Source: Limonium bicolor | Lineage: Eukaryota > Streptophyta > Magnoliopsida > Caryophyllales > Plumbaginaceae | DNA: 64,000 nucleotides | Assembly (NCBI GenBank): GCA_023374045.1 | Contig: JAIOTZ010000253.1 | Span: forward strand, 1-64,000 | Reading direction: 5' to 3' | Shown: positions 10,799-23,984 of the stretch, one piece after another | Numbering within the stretch: the stretch's first letter is position 1 | Layout of the letters: the number at the start of each line of letters is the position of its first letter | Program-made: the position numbers and the translations under genes | Notes under the pieces: generated by a model | Seen by the model: the letters and a program-made list of their open reading frames with translations, nothing else | Told to the model about the DNA's origin: nothing | Database searches by the model: none

Positions 10799-13700
10799 GT
10801 AAGGAAACTCAAAGAAAAATGATGTTTCCTCCATGTTTTATGTTGTCCAAAAATTCACCTCACAATGGTGTTTTTACCTTGCTTGTTTTAGCTCCATTTG
10901 AATCTTCCAAGGGCTAGGAGGAGTCCTCTCTTGATATTCATTCAAGATCTCTTTCCATTCCAAGGTAAAACAACCATTTTAATGCCTTAAGATAATATAT
11001 GTAACTAGGGTTTACAATGAGATGAAGCTTAAAGCTTGTATACTCATTATATTATTTGTATAATGTTTAGAAGTTGACAAGCAACTAAAAGCCTTGCCAA
11101 TTTAGTCAAGGAAACAAGAAAGAAGTTTGTGAGGAAAAGAGGTAAATATGCTATCTCAATGTAGTTTAAATGTCTTAGGAAAATGAGCTTGATTTGCTTA
11201 ATAAAATACCTAAGGAGCCAATGGTAAATGAGCTAGTGAAATGCTCTCAAGGAGTTTATGAAAGGGCATATGTGTTGTTGTATGTAATTGCTGGTTAAAG
11301 GCAATATATATGTGGGAGATTCAGTGTTTAAGTTTAATGTATTTAAGGGCCTAAGAGCCATGTTATTTAAGGGCCTAAGTGCCAAGCAATTTAAGTTTAT
11401 GCACTATATTGTGATGTAGTGTAAAATTTGGTGAAGTTTGTGTGTGAGAAAGTTCTTGGTGGATTTTAGGTGTTCTTGAATGGAATAAGGTAAAAACCTA
11501 AGTGTTTGGATGTGAGAATATACAAGAGAAGCTATGGTAAAATTTGGAGAATGTGTAAGAAGTTCTAAGTGATTTAAACAAGTTTTGGTGAACTAGGAAG
11601 TGTTAAAGGTGAACAAGTGTTCTACTAGGGGAAAGAAAGCATTATTAAGGTGATTTAGAGTGATACAAGGACTTTGGTATTATCTTGGAAGTTCTAGGAA
11701 TTCAATGAGTGTTTTTGGGATGTAATAAAGTCTTGGAGAAGTTTGTTTAAGGTTTAGGAATGTTGGTGTACAAGGAAGAAATGATGTATAGGTAAGATGT
11801 GAAAAAGGAGATTTAGTTAGTAAGAAAAGAATTTTGAGAGATGATGCTAAGGTGTAGAGGAAACATCTTGGTATAGTGGTCATTATAGGTGAAATACCAC
11901 TTAGAAAACCAAATGAAAAATGTATAAGTATTAAGAGGTTTGTAAGGAGTTTGTGGAATGATAAAGATGGTTTTGGTGTGTGATTTAAAGAGTTTAGTAC
12001 ATGGCTAAAGATGTGTTTGAAGTGCCCAAATGAGGTTAGGACATATTAGGATATATGAGGTGAAGTTTGGAGTTAAATGGGCAATGGAAAATAAGGGTCT
12101 GGGGCAGACCGACCTTGCGACCGAACTTGCCAAGGTCGGTCGAGCCCAGTTTACCCTGCGAGAATTGGTTTCTGGAATGGACCGACCTTGGGGACCGGAC
12201 TTGCAAGGTCGGTCGGGCTTGTATTTGTGTACGAATTAAGTTTCTGGAGTCGACCGAACATAGGACCGGACTTGGCAAGTTCAGTCGGGCCTGAATTTTC
12301 AAAGGGAAGAAACTCTCAGGAATGGACCGAACATGCGACCGAACTTACAAGGTCGGTCGGAGTAGAAATTTTGACGGTAAAGTGTTCTGGAATGGACCGA
12401 CCTTGTGCAGGGTCGGTCGGTAAGGTCGGTCGGACCAAAAACATTGTTTAAGGTTATAAAATGATATGTAATGATGGGGATTGATTGGTAATGATGTTAT
12501 AAGATTGTTAAGGACATGTTAAGTGAGTTATAATGACAGTTTAGTGGGGGAAAAGTTGTATTAAAATGTAAAAGTAAAACAAGTTAAAATGTGAAGTTAT
12601 TTAACTAAGTTAACGGGGATAAGTTATGAGCATTAGACTTTAAACATCCATGTTACCCCGATGTTAATGAAAGTAAATGTAATGTTATCAGTTGTTCGAG
12701 AATTGCTCGAGGAACATAAGTGGACATGGTAAAGTGGACTCCGGTGACAGGTATGGTTTTCTTGCAACCTGTGTCCTACCGGATTACACCGGCTTGTATG
12801 CCAATTGTTTTTCTGTATGTTTGCCACGTTGTAAGATAAAACATGTAATGAGTTTACAGTAATTCATTTATGTGGCGTGTTCAACTCCGATACCATTTAA
12901 CCTCGGAAGTGTTAACCTTAGTTAACTGAGTCTAGGATCACATGAGAGTTCAGTATTCGGATTTAACGACCCGAACCATGGGACGTTCTAACCACGGCTA
13001 TGCGTGTGTTAATTGTGTGATATGTGTGTGTGTGAATGTAGGGATCTCCCTTGTATGTTTAACCCAGTTGTAATACTGTATGTGTTGTTATGTGATAGGC
13101 TCCATAGTGGGGTTCTAACTAATATCTAAAAGTAAGTATATACTAACAGTGGTGAGGAATCCGGTTTGGCCGGTCGCGCGTTGTTTGGGAGTGGGTATCC
13201 TTCTTAGCCTTACCCTTCTCTCTGTTATGGTTGTTTCCCTCACGGGTTATGATCTCCCATTAGCTTACTCTAAAGCTTAGCTATTCTGACTTATGATCGG
13301 TTTAGGGGGAACATGTGTTTGTGTGGTGTGTTCGGGCCACCAAACCCGAACCATCTTAACTTAAGTTACTCGTCCGACTATTAGGACAGTAATGAGTGTT
13401 GTTGATGTTGTAACGAGCTTATCATGAGGGTGACATCATTCTCTAGGCTCACCAGTGAATTAACTATGTTTGGGTCGGTTCCTAAGAGAACCGTTCCCGT
13501 TATGTTATGTGTTGTTGATGTAATGCAATTTCTATTGCGATGTTATTATATGCACGTTGAAACGTGAAAGTGTTGTTATGTGTTGTTATGTGTTGCATGT
13601 TATATGTTGTAAGATGTGGAGCATGTGGATCATGGATATGAATCCCAGTTTGTGATAAGAGGCGTTTAAGGATAACCCGATTAATGGGTAGTTGTCATCT

Positions 13701-13980
13701 ATTAAGGAAGTAGCTCCATTAAAGAGAACACTCTAGGGGTAATGAATACCATGAGTGACTTATCAAGTGTGGATATGTTATCTGTTGGTTGAGCCCATTG
13801 AGGTGGAATGATTCGTGTTGTGTGTGCTTTAAGTTACATGCATGACTCAAGTACAATCAACAGCATGCTAAGAGACAATTAGTTGTGCGTGGCCCGGTAG
13901 CATGTGGGCTGCGGGATTACCATACCAGCAAAGGTGCTGAGCCCCTTGGGGCCACCCTTTCTCTTCTTTTCCTATTTCAG
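10799..13980 (+). other. Predicted 3.2-kb leader intron inside the LARD LTR
   Basis: Donor TTCAAG|GTAAGGAAACTC and acceptor CTTCTTTTCCTATTTCAG|GTAC are both near-consensus. The donor neighbourhood TTCTCCTTTGCTTC...GTAAGGAAACTCAAA is almost unchanged in the more diverged LTR of element C. Removal would join a roughly 280-base first exon to the last 352 bases of the LTR, keeping the primer site. The same sites occur in the 3' LTR (donor 20323, acceptor 34841). Predicted, not observed. Confidence 0.5.
12106..12437 (+). repeat. ACCGACCTT/AAGGTCGGT hairpin array in the LARD 5' LTR
   Basis: Five units of roughly 60-75 bp each contain an inverted pair such as ACCGACCTT...AAGGTCGGT separated by a short second pair (GACCGAACTTG or GACCGGACTTG). 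The units are joined by GGAATGG or a similar phrase. The 3' LTR copy is at 21619-21950; element C has a six-unit version at 54820-55214. Confidence 0.9.
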
Positions 13981-14337
13981 GTACAAAGAGCTGGAAGCCG
14001 TTCGAGAGTAGGACGGGGTAGTCGTTGTACATGGGTAATCATTTAAGTTGTATATATACAGTAGGTGTAGTAAGACCGAAATTGTTATCGGCATCATTGT
14101 AAATACTCGGTACAGTTGGAAGGTATGTGTATGTTTGTTGTTAATGAAAAGGATAATAATGTGTGGTCGCTCGGGAATCCAGTCCATCAGACCGGTACAA
14201 TGTTTATGTAATAGCCTTGTTAGCCACATGGGTGGTTAACGGCGTGTAACACCAAGGAGTTAAGTAATGTGAAGTAGTATATTTTCCGCTGCAGAATGTT
14301 GTTATGTGTTTGTTGCTGGATGAGGTGTTACAAAAAG

Positions 14338-14365
14338 TGGTATCAGTGCGATACTTCGCTCTGAT
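14338..14365 (+). promoter_or_regulatory. LARD primer binding site in a hairpin
   Basis: TGGTATCAGTGCG starts 5 bases after the LTR (spacer AAAAG) and matches the tRNA-iMet primer site except for T in place of A at the tenth base. Bases 14342-14351 pair with 14356-14365 around a TACT loop with one mismatch, at the same changed base. Elements A and C have the intact version. Confidence 0.85.
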
Positions 14366-17300
14366 GACTGAATTACCGAGCTTAGGAAGTACCGAGTTAG
14401 GATTTTAGTACTTTGGGTTAAGGGTTGAGTGATAGCGTGAGAGATACGCTAGTTGGGTATTACCAGTGTGTACTGGAAACCTGCTATGTCCTTCCCGCCC
14501 TCCACAATCCCTATTTTATAACTTGGGAAAGAACGCCAGAGAGATGGAAGTCCACTCTTACTCGGGAATACCCGATCTGGCTGTTATTAAATACCTCTAA
14601 AGGTACGGAGAACCTGTCATACGGTAGATCCCAAAAACTGGGAATCCCGGAGACGGTTTCCATCTGAACATGTTAACCACATTTAATAGCGAAGAATGAA
14701 GAATTTTGTGTATAAGAGAATAGAATTTCCGGCAACCTGGGTCGACATGCCGAGCAGTCGAGAATAACCAGCTTGCAATGCACCGACCGTGCAACAGGCA
14801 AGAAGTGGATTAATAAAACCCGAGACGAGTGTCTACGGGACCGCAGTTGTTAAATGACACACCAACGGTATATCGACCGACAAAGGAACTACAACGTAGT
14901 GCCCTAACAAGAGACAAGTCTCAGTAACCACAACAAATGGGTGGAACGGGCTACGAAGAGGAAACAATAAAAGAAAAAGGGGTCTCCAGAATGGGAAACA
15001 CCCTAGTTATGATTATCATGTGAAGACAGTGAGAAGTCACCTAGAGGAGTTATTATCAAGACAGTAAGATCAGTGAGGGCCAACAAGGCCACTGATGACA
15101 GTGCGGGTGAAAACAATACCGCAACCACTATGTGTGCTTAACCGATAGCCAGTTAGCATGGCGCACTTGCTATAGCAAGTGCTGCTATAACAGGGGTTCG
15201 GGAAATTTATAACCACTACAAAGTACTTGGTAAAGTACCATAAAGTTAAATGTATCGTCATAACAGTGGAAGGGCCTGTTAGCCTAACCTGTAATTGTAA
15301 GTACACCAGTCAGCAAGAAGCTAGACTTGGTTAAGGTAAGAAGATGTTGTGAAACCATGAAAATTTTCTTTCAAACTCAGATTTACTCAAACTCTTTCCT
15401 TTTCAAAACCAGATTTTCTTTCAAACCAATACTTCTTTCTAACCTTCTTCTAAACCAAACCAGTAAACCAAGGGCAGTTGATAAGAATTCAACAATGGAT
15501 AAACTTTCCCTCGATTAAGTTCGGGAAGCACGGAATGAATATTGTCACGGGACAATATAAGGGAGTTGACAACAGAATACTTCACCTAGGCGTGTGACGG
15601 ACACTACGAGTGTACCAACTGTAATGTGGGACGACCGCACTCCGATAGGAGCTTGTGGGCCTGACAGACCTACTTATGGGTTAGTTGGGTAAGTAGTAAT
15701 GTATCAGTATGGTACCCCACATATGTATACGAGTAGAGTCCGAAACACGGGAAGTAGTCGACTCCGTTCTACGGTCAGCAGTATAAGTCAAACAACAGCT
15801 AAGGATTACCAGGAATGGTTGAAGTAAAGGAACCCAGTTAAGTTAACGAGACTAAAGGAATTAGTGAATTCCTTTCAACGAAATGCTTAAGAGTCAGGAG
15901 GTGCGAAGTGCACTAACTGTAATGTAAAAACATCGTATACGTTTTAAGGATCCTCAGGGATAAACATGTTAGTTGGAACGGTGACCCAGCCTGTACATGG
16001 CAAGCAGATGCCTAATGTGGACACATTAATGTGCAATGAACGGGATGAAACTCCCAGAATGAGTACCTACACTATCAGGAAATGTTGATCTTCACAGAAG
16101 AAGATAATAACCAGTTAAGAACGCAAACGGCGTGGCTAACGGAATGTACAATAAGTGTGAACTAGATGTAAAGGCATAACTTAGCAACACCCAGGAGCGA
16201 TCCTTGAAGGGTGTTTGCATCAACGATAATTGAACAAGATAACGTGATAGAAACACGAGGGTTGAAACTAACACCCAGTTTAGACATAAGTTGTCAGGAG
16301 ACGGACTGGCAATCCTAAGGGGCATCCCGTAAAAGGAAACGTGATGCAACGACCTTGTCATGGAGCCCAATAATATCCAAATCATGAAATGTTGCACAGA
16401 GAAATAAATGAATGTGGACAGCTTAACGAGCAGCTCAAGACAATAAGGCTTATAAGCCACAAGCAAGATATGGTATGTAAGTTTGATCGATTGCAGGACT
16501 TTTGTTATACAAGTAAATAGAGTGGTAAAACGAACCACTGCATTAAAAGTGGGGATACCTCTCGATATTGTGAGACCGCAGGAGCGGTGGTTATGTGAAT
16601 CAAGGTCAAGAAAATATGTTTAGGATGGACGAGTTATTATTTGAAAGAGAGCAGTTAGCTTAGAGTAATGTTGTATAAAGGTGAAACACCGAGCTGATAA
16701 TGCCGGTTGTGACTCGAATGATAAATGCTCAAGGAGCATTCAGTAGTCATCCAAATGAGTGATGAACCATAATACGAAATGATTGTAAGTATAGGTGTGG
16801 AAGTAATGTGACAGTAAATACCATGTAAGTTAGTGTTATACAATAAGCACGGTGCGCAGTAAGCGACCGTTGTATAAGTTGTTATGAATAATAATGTGGC
16901 AGATAAGACCAGTTATGAGTTAAACTCAGTGGAGATGCAAGGTAAGCGATGTTTAAACAGACTGGACAGTAAGCCAGTGGTAGGTACTATGTGATGAGGA
17001 ACTCAGTGTGAATTCCATGGCGAATCGCAAAAGGGATTTACTGTCAAGAGTTTACGTCTCTTGCATCTGTATGACTGAGTGTTTTGGTATTGCACTTGCG
17101 CAGTAAGGATCGAGTGGGATAGCTAGGAATTGGAAACATGTTTATTGTGGAGGAATAATGTTATAATGGCCGATGCATAGGAAATGCAAGGCCGCCACCA
17201 ATAAAAGAGTACTTGTACAAAACAAATGTGGAGACATGATTAACAGTAAGTGACTACAGTAGCACTAACTGCCAAATATCGGTATGGAATATACCCCAAA

Positions 17301-17851
17301 TGTTGTAAATAGCTGAGAGAGCACACACTAGGTAGTAGCTCAATCTCAACCGACAGTAAGTCGGAAGGGAACAAGTCAATCATTGTGAAATGCATAGCTG
17401 TATACACAGTAAATTGTTATGGAAGTGGATAGAAAGTTTATAACTCACCGAATTCGCTAACGGTAAGAGATACCACGCGTAGGTTGAGAAACCATTGTTA
17501 CCAAGATGAAGGTGACAATTGGGGATGTACAATACAGTAAGAATAACAAATGAGGCAATTAAGCTCTACAGTTATTACAGTTTCGCAGCAGAAACTAGTG
17601 AGCCAGTGATTCAAGTGTTGAATGTACATGGTGAGCATGAGTGAATGGCTAATTATTAACGCCTAGAAGCCTAACAGGCCAGAATCGAAACCAACTAAGA
17701 GTTTAAACAAACTCCAATGAGAATTCTTGGTTTAGGAACTAAACCGCCAATATGGTTAGGATCCTTTAATCAGAATCCATTGTGTAATAGACCGCGTGGA
17801 AGTTAAAACACTTCACGATGGCAGAACATTTTAAGCCAATGTTTAGTGATT

Positions 17852-17890
17852 GATTACGTGGACGTAATCCCTTTTAAGGGGGGTAGAGCG
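17852..17890 (+). promoter_or_regulatory. Internal (upstream) polypurine tract with hairpin, LARD
   Basis: A perfect 8-bp inverted repeat GATTACGT-GG-ACGTAATC is followed at once by CCTTTTAAGGGGGGTAGAGCG, nearly identical to the terminal tract 1.3 kb downstream. Equivalent modules exist in F (40315-40351) and C (57692-57730). Confidence 0.75.
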
Positions 17891-18844
17891 CAAAACCACT
17901 TAGTGTGTATTACCGTACAAGTGTACGCGACTTATGTTGTGCATAGCACAAAATAAATTGTTTTGATGATTGGTGTGTGTGTTACGTAAACATACACATT
18001 CATTCATGGTTTAATTGTGGTAATTGCGCACAGAAGATGCGAATACCATTGTGATAAGTGTGTTGATTTATTAACAGTTGTGTGTGATGGTACATGTGTG
18101 GGGAGTAGAGAAACTCCCGGGGGAACAAAAAACCCCGATAGTGTATAAATGTGAAACTGTGTGCGGTATTTTGATAAAATATATGTGTATATATATTATA
18201 TAGTGACTCATGAAAGGTTATGGAACCGACATAGAACCTAGTGAGAATAAGATTCCCTAGGTAACAACATTAAAGCAAATGAAATAACTGATAGACGGAG
18301 TTCTATCCCTTGGAGATGTTAATCATGATTAGAATGATTAAAAAGATAGAAAATTGGAAATGAGTGATTTATTTGATGCTTGAAAATGAAGTGGGAGGAG
18401 TGGAATTGATTTGCATGCGATCAAGGGAAGCCGAACACAAATTGGGGGTGGAAGGATAGTTCGACACTGATGCTGATCACATTAGGGTTGAATGATTCTT
18501 GAAGCTCCCCTTAAGTGGTCACAATTAACCACGCTAAGAAAAGAAGCGAAGAGCATAAGTTGGACTTGGAGTTGTGTGTGTTTTCAAAAAGGATTTTGAA
18601 TGGGTACTTATAAAACGTCGATAGATACTTTACATAGTTAAAGTTCTCTTACTTAATCTCACAAGGAAATTTTAAATTTAAGTGATTGTTTTGATCTCCC
18701 AAAGGCACGGGGACGGAAGGTGTCTATCGCGACCGGGTTCTGTGGGATCACAGTGTATATCAAAGATATTTTTGATTGCTATACATGCTATGACATGTTG
18801 TATGGTATGTGTAATAAATGTTATTTTGACTTTGATTTCCTAAA

Positions 18845-19110
18845 GTGTATGCTATCAAGACCTATGAGTCTAAATGTGTTGTGTTACATAGACCTATGTG
18901 TCTAAAGGCTGTTATGTTATCGGGACCTATGTGTCTAAATGTTGTTATGTTACCCAAGACCAGAGAGTCTAAGGGTTGTTATGTGTGTGTAAATGTTGTT
19001 AAGATACCCGGACCATTGAGTTCGAGGTTATCAAGTGATTATGTTATGTTATGTATGGATGTGAATGTGTTACCCGGACCATTAAGTCTGAGGTTGTGAT
19101 GTAAAGTGTG
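18845..19110 (+). repeat. Imperfect tandem repeats in the LARD 3' region
   Basis: About five or six diverged copies of a phrase of roughly 40-60 bp containing GACCTATGTGTCTAAATGTTGTTATGTTA, the later ones as CCCGGACCATTAAGTCTGAGG. A matching but shorter block occurs in reverse in element C between its two polypurine tracts. Confidence 0.7.
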
Positions 19111-19178
19111 TTTGATTATAGAAGTTTTATTTCTATAAGTAATCCCCGTATTCTAATCCAAGATGTGTGGGAAGTGTA

Positions 19179-19214
19179 AACTTCGAGGACGAAGTTCTTT
19201 TAAGGGGGGTAGAT
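19179..19214 (+). promoter_or_regulatory. LARD terminal polypurine tract with hairpin
   Basis: A perfect hairpin AACTTCG-AGGA-CGAAGTT is followed by CTTTTAAGGGGGGTAGAT and then directly by the 3' LTR. This is the plus-strand primer. The hairpin plus tract layout is familiar at the 3' end of Tekay/Del-type plant elements. Confidence 0.88.
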
Positions 19215-21618
19215 TGAAATACCCCAAACCTTGATATGTGGTTTAAATATTAAACTATGGTATGTAAAGGCTAAAAAGTGCCTTAGAAACATCAGTGAAC
19301 AATTTAAACCATAGTAAAATGCAATAAAGCACTAAGATACAGTTTGAGCAAAAACATGCTTTAAGCTTGGAGTGAACTTGGTTAGGACCCAAAGGGCCTA
19401 CCAAGACTTAATGATATTAAATTATGATTTAATAAGGCTAATTAAGTCCTTAGGAAACCTTAGTAGACAGTTAAACCAAATAAAACACAAGAAAATACCT
19501 TAAAGTCAATAAGAGCAAAAATGTGCTCTAAGCTTGGGATAAATTTGTATAAGACCTAATGGTCATACCTATACCTTATAAATATGTTAATGAACATATT
19601 AAATCAATTACCAAAGAAAACCAAGCTGGAAAACAAGTTAAAACACAAAAAGTGCTTTAAGGAGTCTTAAAGCACGTTTTTGAAAAATTGTCTTGTAAAT
19701 GAGTTTTGAATGGATAAATGTCCATCATTACTCTTTAATTAACATGTGTAATATATAGTATCACATTTGGAAGTCTATATCAATGGGAAATCAAAAATTT
19801 CACATCTATGTGCCTTGTTTTAGTGAATAGTAACTAAAATAAGCTAGTTTGTAACATATGTTGTTATAAGTAATTAAATTGGTCAACAAAGACTATCATA
19901 CCCCTAGACTACTAATGGGGGCCGGTTTTTGTTATGGTGAGTCACCAACATGTAAAAGAAATCAATTAAGGAAAGGAAGGAAAAGTAAGTAAAGGAAGAA
20001 AGTTACTTTATAACATAAATATCTTCCAAAAGCAAACTTACCTTCTCATTCTCTTCTTCCTTCTCATTTCACACGGTTCTTCCCTTCATGCTCTCTTCTA
20101 CGATTTGCAATAGTACCACACCAAACTCCATCTTTGATCTCTTGTAACTCCTAGCTCCATGGTCCAAATTCAATTTCAAGACCACCATTCTTCTAGTTGG
20201 ACCAAGCTCTACACTTCTATCTTTTCAAATCTTCAAAAGCCTCATTTCGGTGCCATGGAGTTCCACCATTGATGGAGCTTGACCTCATCTTTTCACACCT
20301 TGTTGTTCTCCTTTGCTTCAAGGTAAGGAAACTCAAAGAAAAATGATGTTTCCTCCATGTTTTGTGTTGTCCGAAAATTCACCTCACAATGGGTTTTTAC
20401 CTTGCTTGTTTTAGATCCATTTGAATCTTCCAAGGGCTAGGAGGAGTCTCTCTTGATACTCATTCAAGCTCTCTTTCCATTCCAAGGTAAAACAACCATT
20501 TTAATGCCTTAAGATAATATATGTAACTAGGGTTTACAATGAGATGAAGCTTAAAGCTTGTATACTCATTATATATTTGTATAATGTTTAGAAGTTGACA
20601 AGCAACTAAAAGCCTTGCCAATTTAGTCAAGGAAACAAGAAAGAAGTTTGTGAGGAAAAGAGGTAAATATGCTATCTCAATGTAGTTTAAATGTCTTAGG
20701 AAAATGAGCTTGATTTGCTTAATAATACCTAAGGAGCCAATGGTAAATGAGCTAGTGAAATGCTCTCAAGGAGTTTATAAAGGGCATATGTGTTGTGTAT
20801 GTAATTGCAGGTTAAAGGCAATATATATGTGGGAGATTCAGTGTTTAAGTTTAATGTATTTAAGGGCCTAAGAGCCATGTTATTTAAGGGCCTAAGTGCC
20901 AAGCAATTTAAGTTTATGCACTATATTGTGATGTAGTGTAAAATTTGGTGAAGTTTGTGTGTGAGAAAGTTCTTGGTGGATTTTAGGTGTTCTTGAATGG
21001 AATAAGGTAAAAACCTAAGTGTTTGGATGAGAGAATATACAAGAGAAGCTATGGTAAAATTTGGAGAATGTGTAAGAAGTTCTAAGTGATTTAAACAAGT
21101 TTTGGTGAACTAGGAAGTGTTAAAGGTGAACAAGTGTTCTACTAGGGAAGAAAGCATGTATTAAGGTGATTTAGAGTGATACAAGGACTTTGGTATTATC
21201 TTGGAAGTTCTGGAATTCAATGAATGTTTTTGGGATGTAATAAAGTCGGAGAAGTTTGTTTAAGGTTTAGGAATGTTGGTGTACAAGGAAGAAATGATGT
21301 TTAGGTAAGATGTGAAAAAGAAGATTTAGTTAGTAAGAAAAGAAGTTTGAGAGATGATGCTAAGGTGTAGAGGAAACATCTTGGTATAGTGGTCATTATA
21401 GGTGAAATACCACTTAGAAAACCAAATGAAAAATGTACAAGTATTAAGAGGTTTTGTAAGGAGTTTGTGGAATGATAAAGATGGTTTTGGTGTGTGATTT
21501 AAAGAGTTTAGTACATGGCTAAAGATGTGTTTGAAGTGCCCAAATGAGGTTAGGACATATTAGGATATATGAGGTGAAGTTTGGAGTTAAATGGGCAATG
21601 GAAATAAGGGTCTGGGGC

Positions 21619-21950
21619 AGACCGACCTTGCGACCGAACTTGCCAAGGTCGGTCGAGCCCAGTTTACCCTGCGAGAATTGGTTTCTGGAATGGACCGACC
21701 TTGGGGACCGGATTTTCAAGGTCGGCCGGGCTTGTATTTTGTGTACGAATTAAGTTTCTGGAGTCAACCGAACATAGGACCGGACTTGGCAAGTTCGGTC
21801 GGGCCTGAATTTTCAAAGGGAAGAAACATTCGAGAATGGACCGAACATACGACCGAACTTACAAGGTCGGTCGGAGTAGAAATTTTGACAGTAAAGTGTT
21901 CTGGAATGGACCGACCTTGTGCAGGGTCGGTCGGTAAGGTCGGTCGGACC
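21619..21950 (+). repeat. ACCGACCTT/AAGGTCGGT hairpin array, LARD 3' LTR copy
   Basis: Second copy of the five-unit array described at 12106-12437, with scattered substitutions (for example GGTCGGCCGG in unit two). Confidence 0.88.
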
Positions 21951-22550
21951 AAAAACATTGTTTAAGGTTATAAAATGATATGTAATGATGGGGATTGATT
22001 GGTAATGATGTTATAAGATTGTTAAGGACATGTTAAGTGAGTTATAATGACAGTTTAGTGTGCGGAAAAGTTGTATTAAAATGTAAAAGTAAAACAAGTT
22101 AAAATGTGAAGTTATTTAACTAAGTTAACGGGGATAAGTTATTAGCATTTGACTTTAAACAACCATGTTACCCCGATGTTAATGAAAGTAAATGTAATGT
22201 TATCAGTTGTTCGATAATTGCTCGAGGAACATAAGTGGACATGGTAAAGTGGACTCCGGTGACAGGTATGGTTTTCTTGCAACCTGTGTCCTACCGGATT
22301 ACACCGGCTTGTATGCCAATGTGTTTTTCTGTATGTTTGCCACATTGTAAGATAAAACATGTAATGAGTTTACAGTAATTCATTTATGTGGCGTGTTCAA
22401 CTCCGATACCATTTATCTCGGAAGTGTTAACCTTAGTTAACTGAGTCTAGGATCACATGAGAGTTCGGTATTCGGATTAAACGACCCGAACCATGGGACG
22501 TTCTAACCACGGCTATGCGTGTGTTAAATGTGTGATATGTGTGTGTGAAT

Positions 22551-23117
22551 TAGAGCTGATCAACTGGGCGGACGGGCCAGGTTCGGGCCGGGCTAGACAT
22601 AAATTTTCAGCCCAATCGGGCCAAGTGTTTAGTCCATACCCGCCCAATCGGGCCAATCACCTGAACCGAACCCACCCATCTAAAAAAATGCTCATGCCAT
22701 AGCCCGGCCCGTCCAACCCGCTTTTAACTCAAATTTCTCTATTTAGTAACATAGATTTTAAAGTATAGATACATAGTATAGATTTTAAAGAGTGTGCACG
22801 ACACAAAAAAAAATTAAAAGACGAAGAGTATGCGGTCCAATTAGTTGAATAATTACTACTGTACTATTGTAAGCATTTTATTACTTTTGTTTACATATTT
22901 ACAATAACATATACTAATGTAAGATGTACTATGACATTCGGGCCGGACCGGCCATTAACTGGGAAAAATATTTAACCATAACCCGGCCCGAAAAAAAATT
23001 CGGGCTGCTTTTTTTGTCCAAACCCGCCCAGTTATTTTTTCTACCCATACCCATTGGTCGAAAATACGGGCCGGGCCGGGCTGGGCGGTTGGGCTATCCT
23101 GATTATGATCGGCTCTA
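22551..23117. mobile_element. Non-autonomous hAT MITE, 567 bp
   Basis: Absent from the 5' LTR at the matching place. It is flanked by the 8-bp duplication GTGTGAAT (22543-22550, 23118-23125). Its ends TAGAGCTGATCA and TGATCGGCTCTA are inverted with one mismatch. Both subterminal regions are rich in GGGCCGGGC-type words in opposite orientation, a layout known from plant hAT MITEs that start TAGAGCTG. There is no transposase frame. Confidence 0.92.
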
Positions 23118-23984
23118 GTGTGAATGTAGGGATCTCCCTTGTATGTTTAACCCAGTTGTAATACTGTATGTGTTGTTATGTGATAGGCTCCATAGTGGGG
23201 TTCTAACTAATATCTAAAAGTAAGTATATACTAACAGTGGTGAGGAATCCGGTTTGACCGGTCACGCGTTGTTTGGGAGTGGGTATCCTTCTTAGACTTA
23301 CCCTTCTCTCTGTTATGGTTGTTTCCCTCACGGGTTATGATCTCCCATTAGCTTACTCTAAAGCTTAGCTATTCTGACTTATGATCGGTTTAGGGGGAAC
23401 ATGTGTTTGTGTGGTGTGTTCGGGCCACCAAACCCGAACCATCTTAACTTAAGTTACTCGTCCGACTATTAGGACGGTAATGAATGTTGTTGATGTTGTA
23501 TAACGAGCTTACCATGAGGGTGACATCATTCTCTAGGCTCACCAGTGAATTAACTATGTTTGGGTCGGTTCCTAAGAGAACCGTTCCCGTTATGTTATGT
23601 GTTGTTGATGTAATGCAATTTCTATTGCGATGTTATTATGTGCACGTTGAAACGTGAAAGTGTTGTTATGTGTTGTTATGTGTTGCATGTTATATGTTGT
23701 AAGATGTGGAGTATGTGGATCATGGATATGAATCCCAGTTTGTGATAAGAGGCGTTTAAGGATAACCCGATTAATGGGTAGTTGTCGTCTATTAAGGAAG
23801 TAGCTCCATTAAAGGAGAAACACTCTAGGGGTAATGAATACCATGAGTGACTTATCAAGTGTGGATATGTTATCTGTTGGTTGAGCCCATTGAGGCGGAA
23901 TGATTCGTGTTGTGTGTTTTAAGTTACATGCATGACTCAAGTACAATCAACAGCATGCTAAGACGACAATTAGTTGTGCGTGGC

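Larger units (their letters stand above)
9695..14332 (+). mobile_element. LARD 5' LTR, 4638 bp
   Basis: Direct repeat of 19215-35195 once inserts are removed; the lengths then agree within 1 bp, with a low density of substitutions and small indels. It holds a TATA-like stretch near 10481, a pyrimidine-rich leader, a strong donor CAAG|GTAAGG at 10798/10799, a hairpin array (12106-12437) and an acceptor at 13980 after a long pyrimidine tract. Small frames here are not supported as genes. Confidence 0.92.
14333..19214 (+). mobile_element. Non-coding internal domain of the LARD
   Basis: 4.9 kb with no recognisable gag, protease, RT or integrase in any frame. Blocks match, in order, the interior of element F in reverse: 15156-15195 with 51705-51775, 15600-15790 with 41330-41540, 17075-17125 with about 40870-40920, and the internal polypurine module. 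The 3' end (18850-19110) has imperfect repeats of GACC(A/T)NTGAGTCTAAATGTTGTTATGTTA-type phrases, also present in reverse in C at 57540-57680. Small reading frames here are unsupported. Confidence 0.8.

Noticed and set aside
12030..12451. Several overlapping frames in the LARD LTR hairpin array
   Set aside because: They follow the ACCGACC/GGTCGGT repeat on both strands and have no domain content.
14425..14667. 80-codon frame after the LARD primer site as a gag relic
   Set aside because: No zinc knuckle, capsid motif or similarity to the gag of C or F could be seen; short and probably chance.
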